A stretch of 64,000 nt of DNA from JBOZRQ01 sp050789255 (GTDB lineage: Bacteria > Bacillota > Sulfobacillia > Symbiobacteriales > Symbiobacteriaceae): the NCBI GenBank assembly GCA_050789255.1, contig JBOZRQ010000003.1, forward strand, positions 4,543-68,542. Reading direction: 5' to 3'. The notes beneath the pieces are model-generated. The model was not told the origin of the DNA, did no database searches, and worked only from the letters and a program-made list of their open reading frames with translations. The translations under genes and the position numbers were made by a program. The stretch's first letter is position 1, and every line of letters starts with the position of its first letter. Below are positions 24,302 through 33,314 of the stretch, piece by piece.

Positions 24302-25957
24302 ATGGCTGCGACACCATCCCCGCTGAAGCAGCGCCTGCTCTCGCCGGTCCGGCAATTGGCCCTGGATCCGACCGCCTACCTCGCCATCGGGGTGGTGGCG
24401 ATCTTCCTGCTGCTGTTCGTGCTCTACCCGGTCGTTCGGGTGATCACCTTCCCCAAGGTAGCGACCTGGCGCTCCTTCTTCGAGCAGGCACGCTTCGTTA
24501 AGATCCTGAGCAACAGCCTTACCGTCTCTGGCCTCACCATGCTGTCGGCTACGTTTGTCGGCTTCTGCTTCGCCTATGCACTCTCCCGTCCCGACTTCCC
24601 TGGCAAGCCCTTCTTCCGGGCGGTCTCGATCCTGCCGCTGATCTCACCGCCTTTCGTTGGCGGGTTAGCGTTCATTCTGCTCTTCGGGCGCCGTGGGGTG
24701 ATCACCTACGGACTGCTCGGCCTGGAACTTGACATTTACGGTTGGCCCGGCCTCTGGCTGGTCCAGACGCTGGCGTACTACCCCGTGGCGGTCCTTTCGC
24801 TCTCGGGGGTGCTGCGGGGCATTAACCCCACCCTTGAGTACGCGGCTCGCGACCTGGGACAGGGATACTGGGGGACCCTGCGAACCGTCGTGCTGCCCCT
24901 GGCGACGCCTGGCATTGCCAGCGCAGCCCTGCTGGTATCCATGTACGCCCTGGCTGACTTCGGCAACCCGATGCTGATCGGCGGCAACTATCGCGTGCTG
25001 GCCACCGAGGCCTACATGCAGGTGACCGGTCTCTATAACCTGCCCATGGCTGCTGTGCTCTCGGTGGCGCTGCTGGTGCCAACGCTGGGGGTCTTCCTGC
25101 TCCAGCGGTTCTGGGTGGACCGCAAGCAGTACGTGACGGTCACAGGGAAGGGTGGCTCGTTGGACCCGCTGCCGACGCCCCCTGTGGTGAAGTGGGCGCT
25201 GCTGGTGCTCCTGAGCCTGGTCTCCCTGGTGATGGTGCTGGTCTACGGCGCCATTATTCTCAGTGCCTTCGCCAAGACCTGGGGTGTGGACTGGACCATT
25301 ACCATGGCCAACTTTGGCTACGCCAAGGCCAAACTGCACGACCTTTGGAACTCGGCCTATTACGCTCTGCTGGCTGGCCTGGGCACCGCCCTCTTCGCGG
25401 TACTCTCCGCCTATGTGGTCTACCGGAAGTCGTTTGCCGGCCGCAAGATCCTGGATTTCCTGGCCGTGCTCCCCGGCGCCCTGCCCGGCACCATGGTGGG
25501 AATCGCCTGGGTCCTGTCGTTCAACGGCAAGCCCTTCATGTTGACCGGCACGGCGGCGATCGTGATCCTGTGCATGCTGTTCCGGACCCTCCCGGTGGGC
25601 TATCGGAGCGGCGTCTCTGCCCTCCAGCAGATCGACAACTCGATCGAGGAGAGCGCCGCCGACCTGGGCGCCAACACCTTCCGGACCTTCATCGACGTGG
25701 TGATCCCGCTGCTCAAGACCGCCTTTACCGCCTCGCTGGTATACTCCTTCGTCAAGTCCATCAACACGCTCTCGGCCGTGATCTTCCTGGTCTCCCCCGG
25801 CAAGAACGTGGCCGCCTCCTCGATCATGGGGCTGGCGGAGCATGGGTACTGGGGCCAGGCATCCGCCCTGGCGGTTGGGCTGATGGGGATCACCTTCCTC
25901 GCACTGATCGCCTTCCGGCTGGTGGCGGGCGGCAAGGCGAAGCTCTTCGACCTGTAA
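24302..25957 (+). CDS. ABC permease with two fused membrane domains, FbpB/AfuB type
   Basis: The 551-residue protein has about twelve membrane segments in two homologous halves. Each half carries an EAA loop for ATPase contact: EYAARDLGQGYWGTLRTVVLP near residue 180 and EESAADLGANTFRTFIDVVIP near residue 450. This duplicated architecture is typical of ferric-iron, thiamine-type and sugar-phosphate (AfuB) importers. ATG at 24302 with GGAGG eight bases upstream. Lies between its binding-protein and ATPase genes. Confidence 0.9.
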   Translation: MAATPSPLKQRLLSPVRQLALDPTAYLAIGVVAIFLLLFVLYPVVRVITFPKVATWRSFFEQARFVKILSNSLTVSGLTMLSATFVGFCFAYALSRPDFPGKPFFRAVSILPLISPPFVGGLAFILLFGRRGVITYGLLGLELDIYGWPGLWLVQTLAYYPVAVLSLSGVLRGINPTLEYAARDLGQGYWGTLRTVVLPLATPGIASAALLVSMYALADFGNPMLIGGNYRVLATEAYMQVTGLYNLPMAAVLSVALLVPTLGVFLLQRFWVDRKQYVTVTGKGGSLDPLPTPPVVKWALLVLLSLVSLVMVLVYGAIILSAFAKTWGVDWTITMANFGYAKAKLHDLWNSAYYALLAGLGTALFAVLSAYVVYRKSFAGRKILDFLAVLPGALPGTMVGIAWVLSFNGKPFMLTGTAAIVILCMLFRTLPVGYRSGVSALQQIDNSIEESAADLGANTFRTFIDVVIPLLKTAFTASLVYSFVKSINTLSAVIFLVSPGKNVAASSIMGLAEHGYWGQASALAVGLMGITFLALIAFRLVAGGKAKLFDL

Positions 25958-25975
25958 TCACCGGGAGGCAATGCG

Positions 25976-27043
25976 ATGACAGTGCATGTGCGCCTGACAG
26001 GGCTGAACAAGATCTACGGAAGCCATTACGCCGTGAAGGATCTAAATCTGGAGATCGAGGAGGGCAGCTTCACCTGCCTGCTGGGGCCGTCGGGCTGCGG
26101 CAAGACGACCACCCTGCGCATGATCGCCGGCTTCATCGAACCGGACAGCGGCGATATCACTATTGGAGGCGTATCGCAGCGGGGGCTGCCACCCCACCTG
26201 CGCCACACCTCGATCGTGTTTCAGGAGTACGCCCTTTTCCCGCACATGACGGTGCGGGAGAACATCGGGTACGGGCTGCGGATCAAGAAGCTTCCCGCCG
26301 CTGAGCGAAAAGCGAAGGCCGACCGCATGATGGAGTTTCTCGGCCTGAGCGCCATGGCCGACCGACTGCCAAAGCAGCTTTCCGGCGGCCAGCAGCAGCG
26401 TGTGGCCCTGGGCCGCTCGCTGGTCATGGAGCCCGAAGTGCTGCTGATGGATGAGCCCCTGTCCAACCTCGACGCCAAGATGCGGGTGAAGGTCCGCACC
26501 GAGCTGAAGGAGATTCAGAAGCGGACCGGCATCACCACCATTTACGTGACCCACGACCAGGAGGAGGCGCTGTCCATCGCGGACCGCATCGCCGTCATGG
26601 ACCAGGGGCTGCTTCAACAGTATGGGGCGCCCTGGGATCTCTACTTCCAGCCGGTCAACCGCTTTGTGGCCGACTTCATTGGGGCGAACAACTTCTTGAA
26701 GGCCAGCGTGATTGGCGTGGAGGCCAACCACGCCCAGGTGCAGGTGGGCGATCACACGCTTAAGGTCTTGGTCGGGGCGCACCGGCCGACGGCGGGGAGC
26801 CAAGCGGTACTCTCGGTGCGGCCGGAGAGCCTCACTGTGTCGACCGTGGAGGGCGCCAATGGCCCGGGCTTGCGCGGCCGGATCAAGGCGAGCAGCTTCC
26901 TGGGCGCCGTCGTGCGGTACTGGGTCGACATCGGCGGGCAGGAGGTCATGATCGACGACCACAACCCCCAGGAGCGGGGCGTGCTGTCAGGCGAGGTCTC
27001 CCTCACACTGGAGGCAGCCGCAGCCCGGCTGTTCCCGGCATGA
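25976..27043 (+). CDS. ABC importer ATPase with TOBE domain, FbpC/AfuC type
   Basis: Walker A GPSGCGKTT (about residues 37-45), Q-loop FQEYALFPH, signature LSGGQQQRVALGRSL (about 134-148) and Walker B VLLMDEPLSNLD (about 157-168) are all intact, with the switch His in YVTHDQ. A C-terminal TOBE region (about residues 240-355) is present as in FbpC, PotA and AfuC. GGGAGG precedes the ATG. The phosphatase gene overlaps the stop by four bases, a tight link between import and dephosphorylation. Confidence 0.92.
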   Translation: MTVHVRLTGLNKIYGSHYAVKDLNLEIEEGSFTCLLGPSGCGKTTTLRMIAGFIEPDSGDITIGGVSQRGLPPHLRHTSIVFQEYALFPHMTVRENIGYGLRIKKLPAAERKAKADRMMEFLGLSAMADRLPKQLSGGQQQRVALGRSLVMEPEVLLMDEPLSNLDAKMRVKVRTELKEIQKRTGITTIYVTHDQEEALSIADRIAVMDQGLLQQYGAPWDLYFQPVNRFVADFIGANNFLKASVIGVEANHAQVQVGDHTLKVLVGAHRPTAGSQAVLSVRPESLTVSTVEGANGPGLRGRIKASSFLGAVVRYWVDIGGQEVMIDDHNPQERGVLSGEVSLTLEAAAARLFPA

Positions 27044-27819
27044 GGGAGCTGGAGATCGCCGCCCTTGCAGCCCGGCGGGCAGGGGATGTGGTTCGGCGGT
27101 ACAGCAGCGCCCGCCAGGCCCCCAGCATCAAGTCGGCCCCGGACGACCTGGTCACGGCGGTTGACCGGGAGGCCGAACGCGTCATCCGGCAGGTGATCCT
27201 GGAGGCGTTTCCCGACCACGACATCCTCGGCGAGGAGGAGGGCGGGACCGCATCGGGCGCCCGCCCGCTGTGGATCGTGGACCCGCTCGACGGGACGAAC
27301 AACTTCGTGCAGATGCTGCCGTTCTACTGCGTTTCGGTAGCGCTTGCGGTCGGCGGCCAGGTGGTGTCAGCCGCCATCTTCGATCCCCACCGGGATGAGC
27401 TCTTCACCGCATCGCTGGGCGGGGGCGCCGCGCTGAACGGCGAGCCAATGCGAGTCGACACCGCTGCGCACCTGGCCGAAGGGATCATCAGCACTCGCAC
27501 CCCCTACCTGCACGGAGAGGGGCGGGTGGAGAACCTGGAGGCTTATGGTCGGTGCGCCGCCCGCTGCCGCAGCATGCGCAACCTGGGCGCCGCAGCCCTG
27601 GAGATGGCCTGGGTGGCCGCCGGGCGACTGACCGCCTTCTGGGAGATGCGGCTCAACACCTGGGACCGGGCGGCGGGCGCCCTGCTGGTCACGGAGGCCG
27701 ACGGCAGAGTCTCCAGCCCCGATGGTTCGGAGCTGCCGCTGCTCCCCCGCTGTGGGGTGCTGGCGAGCAACGGGCGGGTGCATGCCGAGCTGGTCAACCT
27801 CGTTAATGAATCCCGATAA
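27040..27819 (+). CDS. inositol monophosphatase family protein
   Basis: The 259-residue protein carries all three metal-site motifs of the Mg-dependent inositol monophosphatase family: GEEEGG (about residues 66-71), WIVDPLDGTNNFV (about 78-90) and the C-terminal WDRAAGALLVTEADG (about 208-222). The family also contains fructose-1,6-bisphosphatases and nucleotide phosphatases, but position between the transporter and iolG points to release of free inositol from an imported inositol phosphate. ATG overlaps the ATPase stop (ATGA). Confidence 0.9.
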   Translation: MRELEIAALAARRAGDVVRRYSSARQAPSIKSAPDDLVTAVDREAERVIRQVILEAFPDHDILGEEEGGTASGARPLWIVDPLDGTNNFVQMLPFYCVSVALAVGGQVVSAAIFDPHRDELFTASLGGGAALNGEPMRVDTAAHLAEGIISTRTPYLHGEGRVENLEAYGRCAARCRSMRNLGAAALEMAWVAAGRLTAFWEMRLNTWDRAAGALLVTEADGRVSSPDGSELPLLPRCGVLASNGRVHAELVNLVNESR

Positions 27820-27831
27820 GGAGAGATCACC

Positions 27832-28842
27832 ATGGGTAGTAGCACCGTTCGCTGTGCTGTGTTGGGCCTAGGCCGCATGGGTTTCCGCCACGCCGAAATC
27901 CTGGCCACCCGGATCCCGGGCGCCCGCCTGACCGCCGTCTCCGACCCGATCGAGTCCCGCACCGCAGAAGTGGCCGCCCAACTGGGCGCCCGCGGCTACG
28001 CCGACTGGCGCGAGGCCGTGGCCGACCCGTCGGTCGACGCGGTCATCATCGTCACCCCGAGTACCACCCACGCCGAGATCTGCCTGGAGGCCGCCCGGCT
28101 GGGCAAGGCGATTTTCTGCGAGAAGCCCCTGGCGCTTACGGTGCCCGAGTGCGAGGCGATCGACAAGGCCGTGCGGGAGAGCGGAGTCCTCTTCCAACTG
28201 GGCTTCATGCGCCGCTTCGACCCCGGGTACGCCGCCGCCAAGCGGGCGATCGAGGAGGGGGCCATCGGCGAGGTGGTGGCGTACAACGGCATCAGCCGGG
28301 ACCCGCAGGCGCCGCCCCGCGACTACGTCGCCCAATCCGGTGGCATCTACCTGGACGCGCTGATCCACGAGTTCGACATCGCCCGCTTCCTGATGGACGA
28401 TGAGGCGGTGCGCCTGCATGCCACGGGCAAGGCCCTGGTCCACCCCTGGTTCGCCGACTACGGCGACGTCGACCACGCCCATGTGGTGCTGGAGTTCGCC
28501 CGTGGCGGTCTGGGCCATATCGAGGGCAGCCGCAACGCTTTCTACGGCTACGACATCCGGGCCGAGGTGATGGGCACCAAGGGCACGATCTCGATCGGCT
28601 ACGGGCGCCACACCCCGATCACTGTGCAGACCCGATCCGGCATTACCCAGGACTTCGTACCGGGCTTCCTGGAGCGGTTTGCCGACGCCTACTTCATTGA
28701 GATGGTCGAGTTCATCAAGTGCGTGCAGGAGGGGCGGCGCCCGATCGTCGGGGCCTGGGATGGCCGGCAGGCGCTGCTAATCGCCCTGGCTGCCAAGCGG
28801 TCGCAGGATTTGGGCCGGCCCGTTGATGTGGAAGGGGTGTAG
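27832..28842 (+). CDS. iolG: inositol 2-dehydrogenase-like Gfo/Idh/MocA oxidoreductase
   Basis: IolG oxidises myo-inositol to 2-keto-myo-inositol with NAD. This 336-residue protein has the Rossmann motif GLGRMGFRHAEIL (residues 10-22), the family EKPLALT block (about 94-100, with the catalytic-site Lys), and YLDALIHEFDIARFL (about 172-186) with the conserved Asp/His pair. A second member of the superfamily at 57206 is not in this operon. ATG after AAGGAGAGATC. The name iolG rests on family plus operon context. Confidence 0.85.
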   Translation: MGSSTVRCAVLGLGRMGFRHAEILATRIPGARLTAVSDPIESRTAEVAAQLGARGYADWREAVADPSVDAVIIVTPSTTHAEICLEAARLGKAIFCEKPLALTVPECEAIDKAVRESGVLFQLGFMRRFDPGYAAAKRAIEEGAIGEVVAYNGISRDPQAPPRDYVAQSGGIYLDALIHEFDIARFLMDDEAVRLHATGKALVHPWFADYGDVDHAHVVLEFARGGLGHIEGSRNAFYGYDIRAEVMGTKGTISIGYGRHTPITVQTRSGITQDFVPGFLERFADAYFIEMVEFIKCVQEGRRPIVGAWDGRQALLIALAAKRSQDLGRPVDVEGV

Positions 28843-28847
28843 CCAAT

Positions 28848-30638
28848 ATGCCACGCTTGACCGGAGCAGAAATCGTTGCCGAGAACCTCATCGCAAACCG
28901 GGTTCCCTACGTCTTCGGCATCCCGGGTCACGGCGACGTGTGCCTCTTCGACGCCCTGGTCGACCGCAAGGAGAAGGTCCAGGCGATGATCGCCTACCAC
29001 GAGCAGAGCGCCGCCCACATGGCCGACGCCTACTACCGGGTGAGCGGGCAGCCCTGCGGCGTCTTCACCTCGATCGGGCCGGGCGCCTGCAACACGGTAA
29101 TCGGCGTGGCCCAGGCTTTCGTAGACTCCACCGCCATGCTGGTGGTGACCGGGTCCACCCACACCTACATGCGTGGGCACTCGGTGCTCCAGGAGCTGGA
29201 CCGGCACCAGTTCTCCGACTTTCCCAACGTCCTCAAGCCGGTCACCAAGCAGACCTTCTTCCCCACCCGGGTGGAGAGCGTGCCCTTCGTGATGCACCGC
29301 GCCTTCAACAAGATGCTGAGCGGGCGCCCCGGCCCCGTCCACATCGATATGCCCATGGATGTGCAGGCCGAGGCGATGGAGACCGACCTGCCGGTCCCGG
29401 CTGAGCGCCAGGTGCAGCACCCGCCCCGCCCCGACGGGCAGGCGGTTGAGCAAGCGGTCCGGCTGCTGTTGGGCGCCCAGCGACCCGTGGTGCTGATCGG
29501 CGGTGGCGTGATCACCGCCAACGCCCATCAGGAGGTCCAGGCGATCGCCGAGTACCTGGGCGCCGCCATTCTGACCACCTGGATGGGCAAGGGCGCCGTC
29601 CCCGAGGATCACGAGCTGTACGGCCTGCACCCGGGGTCGCCGGGCTCATCGGTGGCCAACACCCTGCTGCACGAGGCCGATGTGGTGCTCTCCTTCGGCT
29701 GCCGCTTCACCGACTGGTCCTTCTCCAGCTACCACAAGGAGTACAACATGCAGCCCGGCTGCAAGCTTATCCAGGTCGATATCGACGCCCACGAGATCGG
29801 CAAGAACTTCCCTGTCGCCGTCGACATGGTGGCGGATGCCCGCAGCGCCGCCCGCGACATCCTCGACGGGCTCCGCATGCTCGGCAAGGCCAGGGACTGG
29901 CGGGGCTCGGCCTACCATCGCCACATTGCAGCGCTGCGCGAGCAGTGGTACGCCATGCTGCGCCCGGCCCAGGAGTACAGCGGCCCGGGCTACACCACCA
30001 TCTCCCGGGCGCTGGTTGAGGTGCGCAAGGCGCTGCCTCGCAACGGCATCGTGGTGGCCGGCGCCGGCCTGGTGCAGAACCAGACCTACCAGGAGTTCCC
30101 GGTCTACGAGCCGCGCACGCATATCAGTTCCGGTGGCTTCTCCACCATGGGTTTCACGGTGCCCGGCGCCATTGGGGCCAAGCTGGCGGCGCCCGACCGG
30201 CCCGTGGTCGGCCTGGCGGGCGACGGCGACTTCCTGCAGACCATGCAGGAGATCGGTGTGGCGGCCATGTACGACATCCCGGTGATCTGGATCGTCATGA
30301 ACAACTGCGGCTTCTCCTCGATTCGCAACCTCCAGGAGGGGCGTTTCGGCAAGGACCGCACAATCGTGACGCAGTTCCGCCGAAAGGGTGACGACTACTC
30401 CGCCCAGCTGGCGGAGGTGGCCAAGGACTTTGGCATCCATGGCGAGCGGGTGGTCGACCCGGCCGGCATTGGCCCCGCCCTGACCCGGGCGATGGCTAGC
30501 GGCGGCCCGGCGCTCATTGAGGTAATGGTCAACAAGCAGGGCCTCACCGGCGCCGGCTGGTGGGACATACCGATTCCTGAGTACCTGACGGAGCATCATG
30601 CTGCGTGGATGGAAAACCGCGGCCGGGAGGTGCTGTAG
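28848..30638 (+). CDS. TPP-dependent enzyme in the IolD position (acetolactate-synthase-like)
   Basis: The 596-residue protein has the three thiamine-diphosphate-enzyme domains: the catalytic Glu in AYHEQSAAHMADAYYR (about residue 52), a central domain (VVLIGGGVITAN, about 211-222), and the TPP/Mg motif beginning GDGDFLQTMQE (about 457) and ending in MNN. Overall it reads more like acetolactate synthase or related enzymes than like Bacillus IolD, which is about 640 residues. Its location between iolG and iolE makes the ring-opening trihydroxycyclohexanedione hydrolase role likely. Ribosome site AAGGGGTG upstream. Confidence 0.8.
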   Translation: MPRLTGAEIVAENLIANRVPYVFGIPGHGDVCLFDALVDRKEKVQAMIAYHEQSAAHMADAYYRVSGQPCGVFTSIGPGACNTVIGVAQAFVDSTAMLVVTGSTHTYMRGHSVLQELDRHQFSDFPNVLKPVTKQTFFPTRVESVPFVMHRAFNKMLSGRPGPVHIDMPMDVQAEAMETDLPVPAERQVQHPPRPDGQAVEQAVRLLLGAQRPVVLIGGGVITANAHQEVQAIAEYLGAAILTTWMGKGAVPEDHELYGLHPGSPGSSVANTLLHEADVVLSFGCRFTDWSFSSYHKEYNMQPGCKLIQVDIDAHEIGKNFPVAVDMVADARSAARDILDGLRMLGKARDWRGSAYHRHIAALREQWYAMLRPAQEYSGPGYTTISRALVEVRKALPRNGIVVAGAGLVQNQTYQEFPVYEPRTHISSGGFSTMGFTVPGAIGAKLAAPDRPVVGLAGDGDFLQTMQEIGVAAMYDIPVIWIVMNNCGFSSIRNLQEGRFGKDRTIVTQFRRKGDDYSAQLAEVAKDFGIHGERVVDPAGIGPALTRAMASGGPALIEVMVNKQGLTGAGWWDIPIPEYLTEHHAAWMENRGREVL

Positions 30639-31535
30639 GTGGGGCTCAGCAAAGAGGTCCGCGTTGGTGTAGGTCCGATCGCCTGGGTGAATGACGACAT
30701 TCGCATCTGGGGCGCCGGCACCCCCGGCGTCCAGGTGATGCGGGAGATGGCCGCCTGCGGCTATGCCGGCTCCGAGATGAGCTACTCGTACCCGCAGGAG
30801 CCGCTGGAGCTAAAGCGCACCCTGGCCGAGCACGGCCTGGTGTTGGCCGCAGCCTACCGCTGGTGCAACTTTGCCAACCCCGACCGGCTTGCGGCCGAGA
30901 TCGCCGCCACCAAGGAGCACATTGATTTCTGCAAGGCGGCGGGCGCCACGTTCGCCACGGTGGCCGAGGGCGCCTACTCGCTGCACTGGGATCTGGGCGG
31001 AGAGCGACCGGCTGTTACGCCGCTCTCGGACCGGAACTGGCAGGCCCTAATTGAGGGGCTTCACACCTGTGGGCGCTACGCCCGTGAGCACGGGATGACC
31101 TTGACGGTCCATCCCCACGGCGGGACCGTCATCGAGTCGGAGGCCGAAATCGACCTGTTGATGGCGAAGACCGACCCCGACCTGGTCGGCTACTGCGCTG
31201 ACTCGGCCCACATTGTGTACGGCGGCGGGGACCCGGTGGCGGTCTTCCGGCGCCATGCGGGCCGGATCAAGTATGTGCACGCCAAGGATGTCCGGGCCGA
31301 CGTACTCACCCGTTGCCGGGCAGCAGGCCTGAGCTTCAAGCAGGCGGTCATGGAGAACGTCTTTTGCACGCCGGGCACCGGGTACCTCGACTTTGCGGCG
31401 ATATTCGGCGCCCTGGCTGAGGCGAACTACACCGGCTGGATCATCGTTGAGGCGGAGCAGAACCCCGCCATCTACAACCCGTTCGAGGTCTCCCGGGCTG
31501 CCCGGGCTTTCATCCGGGAGGTGGCCGGCGTATGA
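30639..31535 (+). CDS. iolE: inosose dehydratase
   Basis: IolE dehydrates 2-keto-myo-inositol to the trihydroxycyclohexane dione. The 298-residue TIM-barrel protein has typical blocks: VGVGPIAWVNDD at residues 8-19, CGYAGSEMSYSYP (about 44), LTVHPHGGTVIESE (about 154-167, metal ligands) and YCADSAHIVYGGGDP with the metal Asp and His, then IKYVHAKDVR (about 210). The GTG start follows immediately on the stop of the TPP gene, with GGGAGGTG in that gene's end. ATGA overlap with iolB. Confidence 0.9.
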   Translation: MGLSKEVRVGVGPIAWVNDDIRIWGAGTPGVQVMREMAACGYAGSEMSYSYPQEPLELKRTLAEHGLVLAAAYRWCNFANPDRLAAEIAATKEHIDFCKAAGATFATVAEGAYSLHWDLGGERPAVTPLSDRNWQALIEGLHTCGRYAREHGMTLTVHPHGGTVIESEAEIDLLMAKTDPDLVGYCADSAHIVYGGGDPVAVFRRHAGRIKYVHAKDVRADVLTRCRAAGLSFKQAVMENVFCTPGTGYLDFAAIFGALAEANYTGWIIVEAEQNPAIYNPFEVSRAARAFIREVAGV

Positions 31536-32341
31536 CCGCCCTGCTGCGCCGCAGTCGGGACGGGGTGCGGATCACGCCCACTGACGCCGGCTGGCAGTAC
31601 ATTCACTTCGATGCGGTCAGGCTGACGGCCGGCGCCCGCCTCGAGGGCGCCACCGAGGACCGGGAGACGGCCCTTGTGCTTCTGGGCGGCCGGTGCATGG
31701 TGCAGGCGGGACCCGTGACGTACCGCTCCATTGGCGACCGGCAGGATGTGTGGGAGCGGCGGCCACCGTACGCGGTGCTGCTGCCGCCAGGGTTGAGTTA
31801 CACCGTGACCGCCGAGACCGACCTGCACCTGGCGGTGGCCGGGGCGCCGGCCCCGGTGGGTGGGGCGCCCCGCCTGATCACCCCGGCCGAGGTCGTCGCT
31901 GAGGAGCGGGGCCAGGACCAAACCTACCGGTACATCCAGCACTTGCTGCCCCCGTCGGCGCCGGCGGCCCGGTTGATCCTGGTGGAGGTCTACACGCCCG
32001 CTGGCAACTGGTCGAGCTTCCCGCCCCACAAGCATGACACCGAGGCGCCCCCGGCGGAGAGCTACCTGGAGGAGACCTACTACTACCAGATCAAGCCGGC
32101 CACCGGGTTCGCCATCCAGCGGGTCTATACCGACGACCGATCGCTGGACCAGACAATGGCGCCCGGCGACGGTGACCTGGTGCTGGTGCCCCGGGGTTAC
32201 CACCCGGTGGCGGCGACTCCCGGCCACGACTGCTACTACCTGAACGTGATGGCGGGGCCAACCCGCGCCTGGAACTTCCGGGTCGACCCCGACTACGCCC
32301 ACCTGATGAACTGGCAGAAACCCGACGTGGCAAAGGGGTAG
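31532..32341 (+). CDS. iolB: 5-deoxy-glucuronate isomerase
   Basis: IolB converts 5-deoxy-glucuronate to 5-dehydro-2-deoxy-gluconate. The 269-residue length equals that of the Bacillus protein, and the bicupin shows TALVLLGGRCMVQAG, FPPHKHDTEAPPAESYLEETYYYQ (metal His and Glu, about residues 165-188) and MAPGDGDLVLVPRGYHPVAATPGHDCYYLNVMAG near the end. It overlaps iolE by four bases and is followed after seven bases by iolC. Confidence 0.92.
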   Translation: MTALLRRSRDGVRITPTDAGWQYIHFDAVRLTAGARLEGATEDRETALVLLGGRCMVQAGPVTYRSIGDRQDVWERRPPYAVLLPPGLSYTVTAETDLHLAVAGAPAPVGGAPRLITPAEVVAEERGQDQTYRYIQHLLPPSAPAARLILVEVYTPAGNWSSFPPHKHDTEAPPAESYLEETYYYQIKPATGFAIQRVYTDDRSLDQTMAPGDGDLVLVPRGYHPVAATPGHDCYYLNVMAGPTRAWNFRVDPDYAHLMNWQKPDVAKG

Positions 32342-32348
32342 GAACGCA

Positions 32349-33284
32349 ATGAAGGTCTATTGCCTTGGCCGGGTGATCGTCGACCTCTACGCTGACCAGC
32401 TGCAAACCCCGCTGAGCGGCGTCTCCAGCTTCAGCAAGTACCTGGGCGGCTCGGCTGGCAATACGGCTGTCGGCCTGGCCCGGCTCGGAGCGAACGTGGG
32501 CTTGATCAGCCGGGTGGGACCCGACGAGTTCGGGACCTTCCTGCTGAGCAAGCTTCAGGCCGAAGGGGTCAGCGTGGAGATGGTCGGGCGTGACCCCGCC
32601 AGCCCGACGGCCCTCGCCTTTGCCTCCATCTTCCCGCCCGGCGACTCCAAGGTGCTCTTCTACCGGAAACCCTGTGCAGACAACCAGCTTTCGATCCACG
32701 ATATCCAGGAGTCGCAGCTCGGCGGCATGCTGGTGTTGGCGGCCACCGCCCTCGCCGAGTCGCCCGCCCGTGAGGCGGCGCTGTACGCGCTGCAGGTCAA
32801 CCGGGATCGGGGCGGACTGAACGTGATGGACGTGGACTGGCGCCCCGCCCTGTGGGCGGACCACAAGGCCGCTCGCTTGTACTACCGGCTGGCGCTGGGC
32901 CTGACCGACATCGTGATCGCCAACGAGCCGGAGCTGGAGTTCGCCGGCGAATCCTCGGACCCGGCCAGCGGTGCGGCGCGGGTGATGAGCCTTGGTCCCC
33001 GCACGGTCGTAGCCAAGCGGGGCGCCGCCGGGGTGATGCTCTTCGGCGAGGGCGGGCCGCTCAGCGTGGCCCCGCTAAAGGTGGAGGTGACGAACACCCT
33101 GGGCGCCGGCGACGGCTTCGGTGCCGCCTACTGCTATGCCCTGACCCAGGGGTGGGCGCCCGAGCGCTCCCTTACCTTCGCCGCCGCCGCCGGGGCGATC
33201 GTGGTGAGCCGGCACAGCTGCTCCGAGGCGATGCCGACCCGTGACGAGATCGAGGCGCTATTAGCTGCGCAAGGGCGCGGCTAG
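32349..33284 (+). CDS. iolC: 5-dehydro-2-deoxygluconokinase
   Basis: A PfkB-family sugar kinase of 311 residues. FSKYLGGSAGNTAVGLARLG (residues 28-47) is the N-terminal substrate block, and NTLGAGDGFGAAYCYAL (about 246-262) holds the catalytic Asp. RHSCSEAMPTRDEIEALL at the C-terminus closely resembles the same region of Bacillus IolC. It phosphorylates the IolB product. It is the last gene of the operon; the aldolase (IolJ) and semialdehyde dehydrogenase (IolA) steps are not encoded in the window. No clear terminator follows before 33315. Confidence 0.92.
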   Translation: MKVYCLGRVIVDLYADQLQTPLSGVSSFSKYLGGSAGNTAVGLARLGANVGLISRVGPDEFGTFLLSKLQAEGVSVEMVGRDPASPTALAFASIFPPGDSKVLFYRKPCADNQLSIHDIQESQLGGMLVLAATALAESPAREAALYALQVNRDRGGLNVMDVDWRPALWADHKAARLYYRLALGLTDIVIANEPELEFAGESSDPASGAARVMSLGPRTVVAKRGAAGVMLFGEGGPLSVAPLKVEVTNTLGAGDGFGAAYCYALTQGWAPERSLTFAAAAGAIVVSRHSCSEAMPTRDEIEALLAAQGRG

Positions 33285-33314
33285 AAACACAGTCTCGACA
33301 AGGGAGGAGAAAGG

